DNA of 64,000 nucleotides from Lenzites betulinus (taxonomy: Eukaryota > Basidiomycota > Agaricomycetes > Polyporales > Polyporaceae). Shown piece after piece: positions 37,510 through 48,001 of this stretch. Position 1 is the stretch's first letter. Each line of letters starts with the position of its first letter. The stretch is taken from contig JABYQU010000052.1 in NCBI GenBank assembly GCA_022264855.1, positions 1 to 64,000 on the forward strand. Direction: 5' to 3'. The translations under genes and the position numbers were made by a program. The notes under the pieces were generated by a model that saw only the letters and a list, made by a program, of their open reading frames with translations, was not told where the DNA came from and did not search any database.

Positions 37510-38443
37510 TATGTCTCCTTCCTCCCTATTCCTATTCCCAATCTCACATCCCCTACAGGTCCTCGCTTTCGCCTACCCCTGCATCTTCACCCAGGACTTC
37601 CTCACCACCTACACCCCAGAGCAGCTCCCCTCGGACGTCCACAACACCCTCGTCCACAACGAGCTCCTCATCACATACCCGCCCTCCCTTATCCCCGTAT
37701 CACACTTCACCTCCCAGATCACAGTAAACCTCATGGACGACTCCTCCATCTCCCTCCAGCCCACAGACGGCTCCGCGCCCCTCGTCCGTCTCAACCACTT
37801 CTACCACCTCAACAAGGCCGGCCTCCACCCCGACCTCCCTCACAGCCACTGGGGCACCGCCTCCGTACGTCCACTCACATCCCCGCTCCACTTGCCCTTG
37901 CCCTTTCTCACCACTCTCACACAGTTCTACACCTCCCCCTTCTGCAACGAGACTTGCGCACACGAAAACATCTACCACCCCGCCACAGACATCGCCCGCT
38001 TCTGCTATTTCTGCAGCCAGTGGTTCCACATCACCTGCCTCTCCCCCATCCCCGTCTCCGCCGTAAACCGCCTCCTCTGCCACCAGCTCCGTTGGAGGCC
38101 CCAAAACTGGCCCAGCCCCTCACAGGATGACCTCATCTGGTGGACCCTCGTCACCTGCCCCATCCAGCGCGCTCCCCTCATCGACAGCAACGGCCACCGC
38201 TACCCCTACTCCTTTGAGGCATACTTGTATTTTATACACTCCTTCCACTTCTACAACGACTGCTCGCCCCCTCCCGCCATGCACCAGTGGCTCGCCCTCG
38301 TCCGCTTCCCCCCGTACCCGTCCATATCCTCCAGTATGCCCCATACGCCGTCCGCTACCGCTGCTCCACATGCTTCGCCTGCATCTGAGCTGTCTCGTTC
38401 TCGCACACAGACATTGCCTCCACACATAGCTTCCCTCGTCTAG
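37510..38443 (+). pseudogene. BAH-PHD1-C: 5'-truncated and frameshifted copy
   Basis: It keeps exon 4 (37559-37864) and exon 5 (from 37925). One C is missing from a C run near 38,308, so the terminal VHILQYAP...YRCSTCFACI segment is replaced by a different tail reading to 38,443. The finger WFHITC is intact. Confidence 0.65.
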
Positions 38444-38607
38444 CTATGTCCTTGTTGTATACGCGTCGCTAACGTCTGCGGGTGGGGAGGTCAATGTGGA
38501 TGATCGCTTACATGTTTCCGAGTACTTACAACGTCGTGTAGCATGCTCTGACAGCGAATAATGTATTCCTGCCGACATACAACTCGTGTGAATAAGCATG
38601 ACGTCAT

Positions 38608-38830
38608 TCGTCCCGCCATCGGCAGTGCCGTTGGAGAGACACATTGTCACATAAGATGCTGCCACTCAGGGTGTCCCGCCATCGGCATTGCCGTTGGAGA
38701 GACGCGTTTACACGTGAGATGTTGCTCCTGACGGTGTCCCGCCATCGGCATCGCCGTTGGAGAGACACATTTATACTCAATATGTTGCTGCTCACGCTGT
38801 CCCTCCATCGGCATTGCCGTTGGAGAGACA
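38608..38830. repeat. P1 palindrome array, 4 units of 63 bp
   Basis: Same array as at 21,230-21,451. Confidence 0.9.
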
Positions 38831-39046
38831 CCTCATACCACGCACACACAGGCTCATGCCAGCAAAGTCCCTTGTCATTCATCGCACTACATCTACTCCC
38901 TATCATTCCCTCCCACTTTCAGACTTTTACTCTTCCACACATATCCCGTACTATTGTTGCCGTCCTGTCCTGTCGTTACCGTCCTGTACTATCGTTACCG
39001 TTAGCTCCAACCTTCCCTTCTCGTCACAAAACCCCTCACTTACCTC

Positions 39047-40418
39047 TCAGATAATCGCGTTGCACTTCGGGCATTCGTAGCTCAACCACTCCCTCCGGTA
39101 GATACTGTCCGAGAACCAGCAGAACCACAGGTTCATCTTGTCCACATCCTGCTCCACATCCTCGTGCCGCACCTTCCGCACAAGACGCAACATCCGCCGC
39201 GCATACCCCTCAACTCCCCACCAAGGGTCCACTCCCTCAGGAAGATTCCGCCCATACCGACGCACCTCCCCCAAAACCCCTCGTACCGCGCCTCACCCTC
39301 ACTGTACCCAGTCCGCTCAAGCGGGTGACGCAGGTACTGCCACCACATCTCCGCTCCAAACCCAAACGGCTTCCACCGAAGCCGCTCGGGGAACCGATCC
39401 CCACTGTCCTCCCACGGAACCTCCTTCAGGCAGTCCCGGTGGTACCACCGGCAGCACTCAGCACCATCGCAGTACCGCATCGTGTGCTCCGACACACGGT
39501 ACCGCTTCCCGTACTGGCACTTCTCGTGGCAGAACGACCGGCTCGCCGCAATCGACGCCTGTATAGCACTCGTTAGCATATTCCTCTCCCTCTCCCACTC
39601 CTCGATCACTTACCGCGTCCAGCTCATATCCCCAGAACTCCCCTCGCTTCACCCAGTGGAACACATACTCCCGGTAGAACTGCTCACAGTCTTGCAGCAG
39701 CCGCATGTTCAGCGTACGGTCGTCGCACTCGTGCACCGCCGAGTACCCCTCAATCGAAATCAGCGGCACTACCCGCCGTCGCGTCGTCCGCATAAGCTCA
39801 TTCCCCCCGAAGATCTTCAAAAGCTTCCGCGTCTTCCCCGGCTGGCACTGCTGCTTCCTCAGCCGCGAAAGCAGCATCTCCACCTCCACAAAGAACTGTG
39901 CCCTTCTCTCTCAGTATCTTACTCCGCTCATCCAATACACTCACTTACCTCCTGGCACGGATCCTCCCCTTCGTGGTACACAAACCCGAGCCGTGCCACA
40001 ATCGCAACGTCCACCCCCTCGTCGTCCCGGTCAGGCACCATGTTCGCCTCCTGCTCAGGGGTGAGCTCCCAGCCATGCGGTCGGCGGATAATGCACACAC
40101 TAGAAAACATTCAGATTCATTAGCATCGCAGTTCACAACAACAACTCCCTCCACATCCTCCTCCCCTCCACTTACTGGGTCCCACTCCGGATCGGCATCT
40201 CCATCTTCCCTTCCTTGTGTCGCACTACATCACTCCCATTAGTATCCTATATCCACTTTCAATACTCCATTCCACTTACTGTACGCCACATCTACAGGCC
40301 GCACCTTCCCCCACTCCTCCGCGTACTCCGTCCAGTCTGCGTTCTGCTTTCTCGGGTACCGCGACGATTCCCGCCCAATGCACTGCCAGCTGATGTGGTT
40401 ACATCGAGGGCTTGGCAT
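39047..40418 (-). pseudogene. BAH-PHD2-C: third copy, third distinct frameshift
   Basis: Exon 4 is open here (unlike B) and GAEMWWQYLRHPLE is intact (unlike A), but one A is missing from an A run near 39,275 within the last exon, breaking the frame before RRYGRNLPEG. The frame then reopens to the common stop at 39,047. Confidence 0.6.
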
Positions 40419-40984
40419 TGTTCGGAGTTGATGGGTGTGTGAACAGAGTGTAAGAATAGATCGTGCACACAATGGTACAAAGAGAACCTTGCTCAACAGC
40501 CGCAGCTCCATTTTTATACCAACATACACGTGCTTGCACTGCATATCCTTATGTAAAGACTTATGTAAAGACTTATGTAAAGACATGTCAAAACACAGCA
40601 GGTCCATTGCCATATCTAAACACCTGTGACGTCATACCATTCCCGCTCTCCATCTCTCCCCTGGGACGCGTCTCTCCATCGGCATTGCCGATGGTGGGAC
40701 ACCATCACGTCCACGTATGATCCTGTCCCAGCATCGGCAATGCCGTTGGAGAGACTCCATACCCACCCTTAACCGCCCGTCTCTCCATCGGCAATGCCGA
40801 TGGAGAGACACCCCCAGCACTTGCTATAACATACATTTCCCCATATATCACATCATGTTTTTGGCCCTCTTTTCCCCGTTTCTATCCTCCCCCTGCCTTA
40901 ACCTCTGCTTTAACCCCCAGTTTGGCCAAATCCTACCCCGACCCTGCCCTAACCCCCACCAGGGTTACAAAAAGAGACATTTAA
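40419..40984. repeat. P1 units and shared tail (copy C)
   Basis: 12-bp repeat, P1 palindromes (about 40,670-40,813), then the C-rich tail ending gagacattta at 40,983, where it abuts the 3' end of the gypsy-like pol. Confidence 0.8.
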
Positions 40985-43156
40985 TTATCTGTGTCGCTGT
41001 CCAGATCTTCCTCAATGGTTGTCCGTTGGTGTCCCTGTCTTTGCAATGCTCCTTCACCAATCATGCTGATCGGGTCCGTTTGTATCTCTGCAAGGTGTCT
41101 TCCAGATGGGTCATAGGCCAAGAGTCTGAAGGCTGCCACGCTCTCACGAGAGACATCCCCATTGAGTTCTTTGATGACATATGCCCCATTTCGTGTCTGT
41201 CGGACCACTTGGTATGGGCCCAGGTACCGAGGTTTGTGCTTTCGGTTCATCTCCCGTTCTATGGCAGTATTCCGTACAAGTACCAGATCTCCAGCTGTGA
41301 ATGATGTTCGTTGCAGACGGTAGGCAAATCGGGCTTCGAAGTGTTCCTTAGATGCTAGGCGGGTCTTCTGGAGGACCTTTGCGGCTCGTGAGATGTCCTC
41401 TGGTCGACGCTCTAGCTGTTGTATGCGCAGCGCTAGGAGTTGGGTGTGGGATATGCCAGGCTCAAAGCCTTGCACCATGAAAGTGGATTCACGGAGGTCC
41501 ATCGGCAGTGCTGGGTGAACTCCATGGAGCAGAAAGTAGGGGCTAAACCCAGTGGAGCGCCGAATGGTGATCCGGTCAGCAAACTGTGCATGCGGCAGAA
41601 GTTCGGGCCATCAGGAGATCTCTCCTTTGCAGGATTTGATAAGTGCTTCACGAAGGGTGAAGTGTCCCCTTTCCACCACACCATTGGCTTTAGAGTTGTA
41701 TGCCGAGATCCGAATGTGGTGTATGTTGTATTTTGTTACAAGAATCTCAAAGGCTCCTTTTGTCTCGGACCCATTGTCTGTGACAACCTGGTGGACAGCT
41801 CCGTATCGGCAGATAATCTGCTCCCAGAAAAACTTGGCAACTTCCTTGGAACTTGCCCGTCGTAGAGCCCTGGTCTCTGTAACACCCGAAAGATCGTCCC
41901 GACAAGCAACAATACAGGTGTACCCTTGCGCCTTGGGCATGAACATGATGTCCATATAGACTTTGTGGAAAAGGTCGACCGGTGTGGAGATGGTGAGAGG
42001 GACTTCTACTTTGCGTGTGCTCCGAACTTGACATTCCCGGCATGAGCTTACATGCTGTCGAACATCTGAGTAGTAGAAAGGCCAGAAGAAGCGCATGCGG
42101 ATTGTTTCAAAGGTCGCTTTTGCTCCTTTATGTCCAAGCTGATCATGGGCTTCCTCTAGTATTCTGAGTCTTTCCTCGGCTGCTAGGATAACACGGGTGG
42201 GTATGCGGTGTCGATGCCTTCGGTAGAGTCGTCCATCCTTAACAAAGTATTGTTGGCATTTGCGGAGGAATTTGGCACGTGATGAGGCCGTGGGGAAATC
42301 TGGAACTTCTAGAGTGTATAGAAAGTGGAATATATGTTGGAGGGTGGCATCCTGTGTGGTGTTCGTGGTGACATATGTAGCCGGGCTTTGTGTCATTGGG
42401 GTAGGTTGTCTGCCTCCATACTGTCTTTGTACCTCCTCATAGTTGAGTCCTGCATATAGTGCAATGTTCTCCAGCCAGTCTTCCCCATTGTCGTCCTCTA
42501 TCTCTTCTCCTTCTCCCAGCGGGCGTCGCGACAGTGCATCTGGTCCTTTATGCTGAGTGGCAGGGACATGTATAAGCTTGAAGTCAAAGAGCAAGATCCC
42601 CTGAATCCAGCGATTGAGGGTGGCATTGGGCTGCAGGTCTGGCTCATTAAGCATCCCCTTGATGTACTTGGCGTCAACTTCCACGTGCAAGGTTTTGACT
42701 CCTACAAGGTACAGTCTCCACCGTCGAAGTGCTCGGTAGAGTCCATACAGTTCCAACTTCGGCTGGCTGTAGTTTGCTTCTGTGGCATTCATTGGTAAGG
42801 ACCCATACCGGGCCGGACACCTCCGACCTTCATCGTCAATTTGGGAGAGGATGAACCCTACGGCATATTTGCTTGAGTCTACCGAGAGAATTACTGGGTT
42901 GGTAGAGGTGTAGTCGATGGGACGGAGTGCTGGGGCTGAGGTTACAAGATCTTTCAGTTCCTCGAATGCATGCTGTCTTCGATCGTCCCAGACAAATTCA
43001 GCCCCTTTCAGAGTGAGCTCCCTCAGAGGGCGGACACGCTCCGAGAAGTCCTGAATCCAGATCCGGACAGTCCCGCAGAGTCCTATGAACCCTCGAACTT
43101 CTTTCACATTCTGTGGGGGTGGCCAGTTGGTGACCTTCTGCACTTTGTCGTCTTCC
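40981..43156 (-). CDS. pol: Gypsy pol, 3' part: RNase H and integrase
   Basis: Two overlapping stretches, 43,156-41,611 and 41,502-40,981, carry the end of RT (KVQKVTNWPPP), RNase H (SVDSSKYAVG, the E of LELYG, DALSRRP), an integrase zinc finger (HDQLGH ... CREC), the integrase core (MDIMFMP, VVTDNGSE, NGVVERGH supplying D, D, E) and a C-terminal PRYLGPYQVV segment of the GPY/F type. The frame shifts once between the two stretches near 41,500-41,610. The stop TAA at 40,983-40,981 lies in the shared tail, so the true C-terminus may be lost. Confidence 0.9.
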
Positions 43157-43164
43157 GGCTTGCG

Positions 43165-45559
43165 CAGCAGCTGTTGTACCATTAATGTGTCACGAACCGT
43201 TTAGCTTCCGTAACCGTTTTACATTACGAACCGTCAGGGCCCGTAATGTGTTACGAAGCTCCGGAGAGCGCCCCGGGACCTTCCTAATTAGGTAGGCAGC
43301 CCGGGGGAGGCCTGTTATCTCCCCAGAGATAACAGATTGGCCCATATCTAACTGATCACTTTCTTATCTTTCTAGATTAAGTCTTTATCTCATCTCTCTG
43401 GCCTCTCCCCTGCCTCAATAGCCTCGCTACACGGGCGCTTATTTTCGTTTTTGGTGCGTACCTCCTACCCTTCTCTGGCTCATAGCTCATTCAGTTTCCA
43501 CTCAATCAGGCTCTATCCAGGCTTGTTTGAAAGGCAATACAAATGCGAAAAATCGTATACAGGTTTCGCTAGACACAGGTGAGTACTCACACAATGATCA
43601 TAGGTGCTACTGGGCGCTTCAAGCAACACAAACCGAGCGATAACTCGCCCGTTTCGCGTCGCGCAAGCACGCGCAAGGGCTCCCTAGAACCGTGCGTTCA
43701 GTGCGGTTCTAAAGAGCCCTTGCGCGTGAGAAACGACCCAGCCGTTCCCAAGGTATGTGTGCTTCTCCCCAGGAGCAATCCACCTTGGAGCAGTTCGCTC
43801 TTTCCTCCCCCAGAACATGTCACAGTGCCCTGAAAGTTGATCTATAGGTACTCTATGACCCCTCAAGTAAAGAACAGCATTCAGAACACTCAAACAAGAG
43901 CATAAGAAGACGTTCCAGCCCAAGCTATAGCACACCCCCCTAACCCCCCTCCCTGCTCTTTCCTTCTCCCCCCTGACGCCCCACCCCGGCGCTGTTAATT
44001 TCAGACTATGTATCTATTACCTATACATGTATCTACGACGTTTCAGGACACCTAGATGTGAAATGAAGAATATATTTAAGTTCTTCCTCTGACATCATCT
44101 GCCCTGTGGGCGTTCAGTATGCTACCCAATATCCATTATAATACATGGGTCATGTAGACGTCGTATGTAGCTAACCAATGCAAAAGAAACGATGTAAAAC
44201 GACAAAGAAATGAATGAGTTATGAGCTTTACAGTGTGAACATACATATATTGTGCTTACCACTGCTCCGGGACTGTAAGACCCGTCTTACAGCGTCTTAC
44301 AGTACACAGCTATGCACTAGCACAAACTAGACACCTTAGATACTTTCCTCATAGCTCCGCGACTTCTGCACCAAATATTATGATTCAAAATGTGTTATGT
44401 TCGTCCTTCCAATGTCTATTCAATGGTACAGTTTGTTTTACTATCGCATGCCTGGATCAGGTACTATCAAGCACTATAGTTGACAACTGATAAGGGTGCC
44501 AAAGAACCAGTTCCTCGCCGATTAGGGCGCAAAGACCACGGGTCTGTTCACACATGCAAGACAGACCAGCTGAAAAAAACAGGATATTGATACGACTCTT
44601 TTTCACTGAGATATCGAGGTTTTGAGGGAGGAAGAAGTATTTCTCGCTTTTTTTAAGTTGCAGACACTGTAACACACTGTAAGAGGCAATGAAGGGGTTT
44701 AAAATATATTGAAGACTAGTAGTAGCATACATAGGGTGTATGGAGAGGTCACAAGGGGTCTATCAACAAAGGGAGAGAGTGTGGAGGGTGTCCTATGATC
44801 ACCCATATTACACCAGATCTAGATAGGTTGGCGGGTTCTGTGTGTGTAGAATCCATTTTAGCACACCATTATAGTGTAAATACAAAAGATGGGACATGTG
44901 CGATACAAAATGGAAGAGAAACAGCCCAGATATTCCCAAGGGTGCTGCTCCTGGGGAAGGGTGCACCTAACTTGGGAACGGCTGGGCCTTTTTGCGCGCA
45001 AAAGGGCGCGTTAGAACCGCACTGAAAGCACGGTTCTAACGCGTCCTTTTGCGTGGTTTGACAACGCAAAACGGGCGAGCTATCGCCCGTTTTGTGTCGC
45101 TTAAAGCGCCCTAGTAGCACTTGTGATCTTTATGTGAGTACTTACCTGTGTCTAACGAAACCTGTATACGATTTTTTGCATTTAAATCGCCTTTCAAACA
45201 AGCCTAGATATAGCCTGATAGAGTAGAAACTGAGTGAGCTAGCAGGAGAAGAAGCAGGAGGAGGAGCGCACCAAAACGCGAAATAAGCGCCCGTGTGGCG
45301 AGGCTATTGAGGCAGGGGAGGGACCCGGGAGATGAGATAACAAGTTAATCTAAAGAGATAAGGGCACAATCAGTAAGATCTGGGCATATCTGCTATCTCT
45401 GGGGAGATAACAGGCCTCCCCCGGGCTGCCTGCCTAATTAGGAAGGTCCCGGGGCGCTCTCCGGAGCTTCGTAACACATTACGGGCCCTGACGGTTCGTA
45501 ATGTAAAACGGTTACGGAAGCTAAACGGTTCGTGACACATTATGGGTACAACATATGGT
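43165..45559. mobile_element. Non-autonomous inverted-repeat DNA transposon inserted in gypsy pol
   Basis: The segment is flanked by GGCTTGCG at 43157-43164 and again at 45560-45567. Terminal parts are inverted copies of each other: about 43,172-43,333 matches the reverse complement of about 45,395-45,553 closely, with weaker inverted similarity extending to roughly 43,800 and 44,930. Removing the segment and one 8-bp copy rejoins the gypsy RT frame exactly (GRK-P then EDDKVQ), which confirms insertion and the 8-bp duplication. An 8-bp duplication fits hAT or KDZ-type transposases. No transposase ORF is present. The central 1 kb is AT-richer with no gene seen. Confidence 0.9.
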
Positions 45560-45567
45560 GGCTTGCG

Positions 45568-46713
45568 TCCAGTTGGTGTGCATTTCTGGCCTACGATAAC
45601 TACTTCGGGCCTACAGATTTGTGCCTTGAGACCTGAAAAGGTGATTCCTGCCTGCCCTACTCGATGCAGAATCTGGTGAACATCATTTGCATGTTCCCAA
45701 ATGAAGCGGCGAATTCCTGGATTCTGTTTGATGGTTTCTGGATGTCCTGTGTCATCAAGATACTGTGTTGCAGGTCCTTTGATTGGGAGGTCATCAATAA
45801 AAACATTGGCCACATCTGGAATTTCATCTTGTAAAACAAATGTCATGCACGCTTGGAACTCTGCCGGAGAGTTGGTGAAGCCCATGGGCATTGAAGTCAG
45901 GCGGAGCAGGCCTAGCGGAGACTGGAAGGCGGTCAGGTCTCGGCTGACTGGATCGAGCTTGCGTGCGTCAAAGGCCCAGAATAAGTCTAGAACTGTGTAG
46001 CATTGTCGTCCAGCAAATGGTTCTACGAAGTCGTCTAGGCTTGGAGGGAGGCCTGCATCGCGGATTGTGATGGCATTGAGTGGCTGTAGGTCATGTACGA
46101 GTCGAAGCTTCCCGTTCTTCTTGAGTACGCAGAACCACTTGGATCGGTATGATGACTGGCATCGTTCGTAGACTCCAGCATCTAGTTTCCCCTTCATGAG
46201 CTCAATGACTTGTTCACGGATGCCTGGAGGAATGGGTATGTTCTTCTCGACCCAGGGTACGTGTGGGATAGTAGGAATAATGTAAGGGGAGAAGTAGTCT
46301 TCGCGGAAGGTGCCACGGTCCGATTCTTCAAATGCGAGAACCCGCTCGTTAAGTTGAAAAATATGTTTGAAAAGTTTCTCTTCTTCTGGCCATAGGTAGC
46401 CATTGTCATTGATTTTCATTTCTTCAATCCGTTCAGCCGTGAGTTTCAAAGAGGGTTGAAAGTCTGGTGGTTGCGGCGGGAGTGGGGGTAGTGTCTTTAG
46501 AGGGTCTTTGGGAATCTGTCGTATGACACGTGCTTCCTCTGGGAAGACACCGGGAATGGGCTTGATACGTCGGTCTACTGGTTTATAGGCCCCAAGAACT
46601 TCTGCCGGACTTCCGCCTGCGGAGTTGACTTCAGGATGGAGTGGGTCCTCTGCCAGGTCGCTCATGTCTTCAATTATTAGAAAGACCAATGGTCGCCTCT
46701 CTGGCGGATGCAT
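45568..46713 (-). CDS. pol: Gypsy pol, 5' part: reverse transcriptase
   Basis: The ORF from 46713 has a proline-rich start and then RT motifs: SKWFCVLKKNGKLRLVHD, LDLFWAFDAR, MPMGFTNSPA and the catalytic FIDDLP (about residue 304), then the palm/thumb end GQKCTPTGRKP where the inverted-repeat transposon interrupts it. A TATA-like sequence (ATATATCTCC on this strand) lies shortly upstream. Confidence 0.9.
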
Positions 46714-46779
46714 TATGCTGCTATGTGGTGTGTACGTGGGGAGATATATGGTGGGTTGGTAGGCGGGCAGGTTGCTAGT

Positions 46780-47376
46780 TTAACGTCGTGGCAGGACGAG
46801 ACTTCTCATGCAAGGGATTCGATATACGCGGGGGATACATGCATAACTACTTCCGTCGTCTGGAGGTGTCTTCAGTGGGCAGGCATGTTTGTGACTGGCG
46901 GTGACGTACGACGTTCCAACCCATAGCATGGGCATTGTGGACGGGAGCTCCACGAACCAACGGCTCTGCAGCGCCAGACTTAATGGGGGTAGCGGGTCTT
47001 CAATCGGAATCGCGCGCGTGTTGTTTGGGTGGAGGTACCCGGCCACGCCACGGAGTTTGGCAACGATTGTGGCCAGGTATCCGGATATGCCCCCCAATTT
47101 GCGGTAGCGGACAGCGAGGAGGACCTGCTGTCCCGGGCAGTGTTGCGGGAGAACAGCGAGAACGGCGAAGTCCTGCTGGTACTGGACAATGCGGTCGACA
47201 TACCCCACAAAGCCAATTGCTTGCTCTGCGGGGAAGGGTTTGAAGAGGCGGATGTGAGAGCGGAGGTACACGTCGCAGTCGTCAGGCCCTCCGTCGTACA
47301 GGAGCATGCTGTACTCCTCCAGCGCAAGGACAATGCAGGCGGGGAGCTCGGCGGAGGCAGTAGTCGGGGAGGTCAT
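46780..47376 (-). CDS. Unknown 198-aa ORF within the retroelement
   Basis: ATG at 47376. The product is hydrophobic-rich (CIVLALEEYSMLLYDG; RYRKLGGISGYLATIVAKL) with no motif I recognise. A TATATAT sequence lies about 50 bp upstream of the ATG on the minus strand. It lies between the small basic ORF and RT on the same strand, so it is probably an accessory protein of the element; function unknown. Confidence 0.45.
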   Translation of the reverse strand: MTSPTTASAELPACIVLALEEYSMLLYDGGPDDCDVYLRSHIRLFKPFPAEQAIGFVGYVDRIVQYQQDFAVLAVLPQHCPGQQVLLAVRYRKLGGISGYLATIVAKLRGVAGYLHPNNTRAIPIEDPLPPLSLALQSRWFVELPSTMPMLWVGTSYVTASHKHACPLKTPPDDGSSYACIPRVYRIPCMRSLVLPRR

Positions 47377-47764
47377 GCGGGGCGGTGATCTGATGTCGGG
47401 GAGGAAGCATGAGGTCTTGATATATACATTGCTAGCCAGCGCTTCTTGCTAGTAGGATCGACAATCAGAGATCTCTTGGAGCCTCGGCTATTGTCGAGAA
47501 TCTCCGCTGATCTCGCATCATTTGTGGTGCGCGCTTATAGGTGTTTGTGTATGACCGTCGTGTCTTTCGCCACTCCTTGTCGCTCTCCATGGTGTGTCCC
47601 TCCATCGTAATGGATGGCCCCGGTACATGTCTGAGTGTGGGCACCATGCGGAGGTCTCCCATTGCGGCGGATGTACACTACTTGGTGTCTGATAGGGCGT
47701 GTGAACATAGTTAGGCTAGCCGCCCCACAGTCATAGATACGATCTGTCTCGGTTATCGCATATG

Positions 47765-48001
47765 CTAGTTGCTCCATCTCCCTCGTTTGCGGCCCGTCGA
47801 GGTCCCAAAGGTCGGGCGGCGTGCTTCTCGATCCTGTGCATAGACTGCGGACTTTGCGTTTCTGATCATTCGCTGGATGATTTCTTGACGGGTGTTCTTC
47901 GTCTTTCTCTGTTTGCTTAGTACTCCAGCGACCTGCCGGCGGCGCTGTCTTTCTGCTCGTTCTATGTCTTGTAATTTGCTTTCCAATACAGCGTTCTTCA
48001 T
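47765..48001 (-). CDS. Unknown small basic ORF (78 aa) within the retroelement
   Basis: ATG at 48001. The sequence is strongly basic and helical (KLQDIERAERQRRRQVAG; TSTGRKRGRWSN), as in a nucleic-acid-binding peptide. TATATATAAG lies about 125 bp upstream on this strand. An overlapping 211-residue frame (48,170-47,535) exists in another phase and is less convincing. Confidence 0.35.
   Translation of the reverse strand: MKNAVLESKLQDIERAERQRRRQVAGVLSKQRKTKNTRQEIIQRMIRNAKSAVYAQDREARRPTFGTSTGRKRGRWSN

Larger units (their letters stand above)
32589..40984. repeat. Large direct repeat, second copy (8.4 kb)
   Basis: This is the counterpart of 15,207-23,605. Here the left edge runs without a break into L-right, so this is the more native junction for L, and the right edge adjoins the gypsy-like element. 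Confidence 0.92.

Noticed and set aside
43579..44732. Transposase gene inside the inverted-repeat element
   Set aside because: Only frames under 100 codons without recognisable motifs are present.
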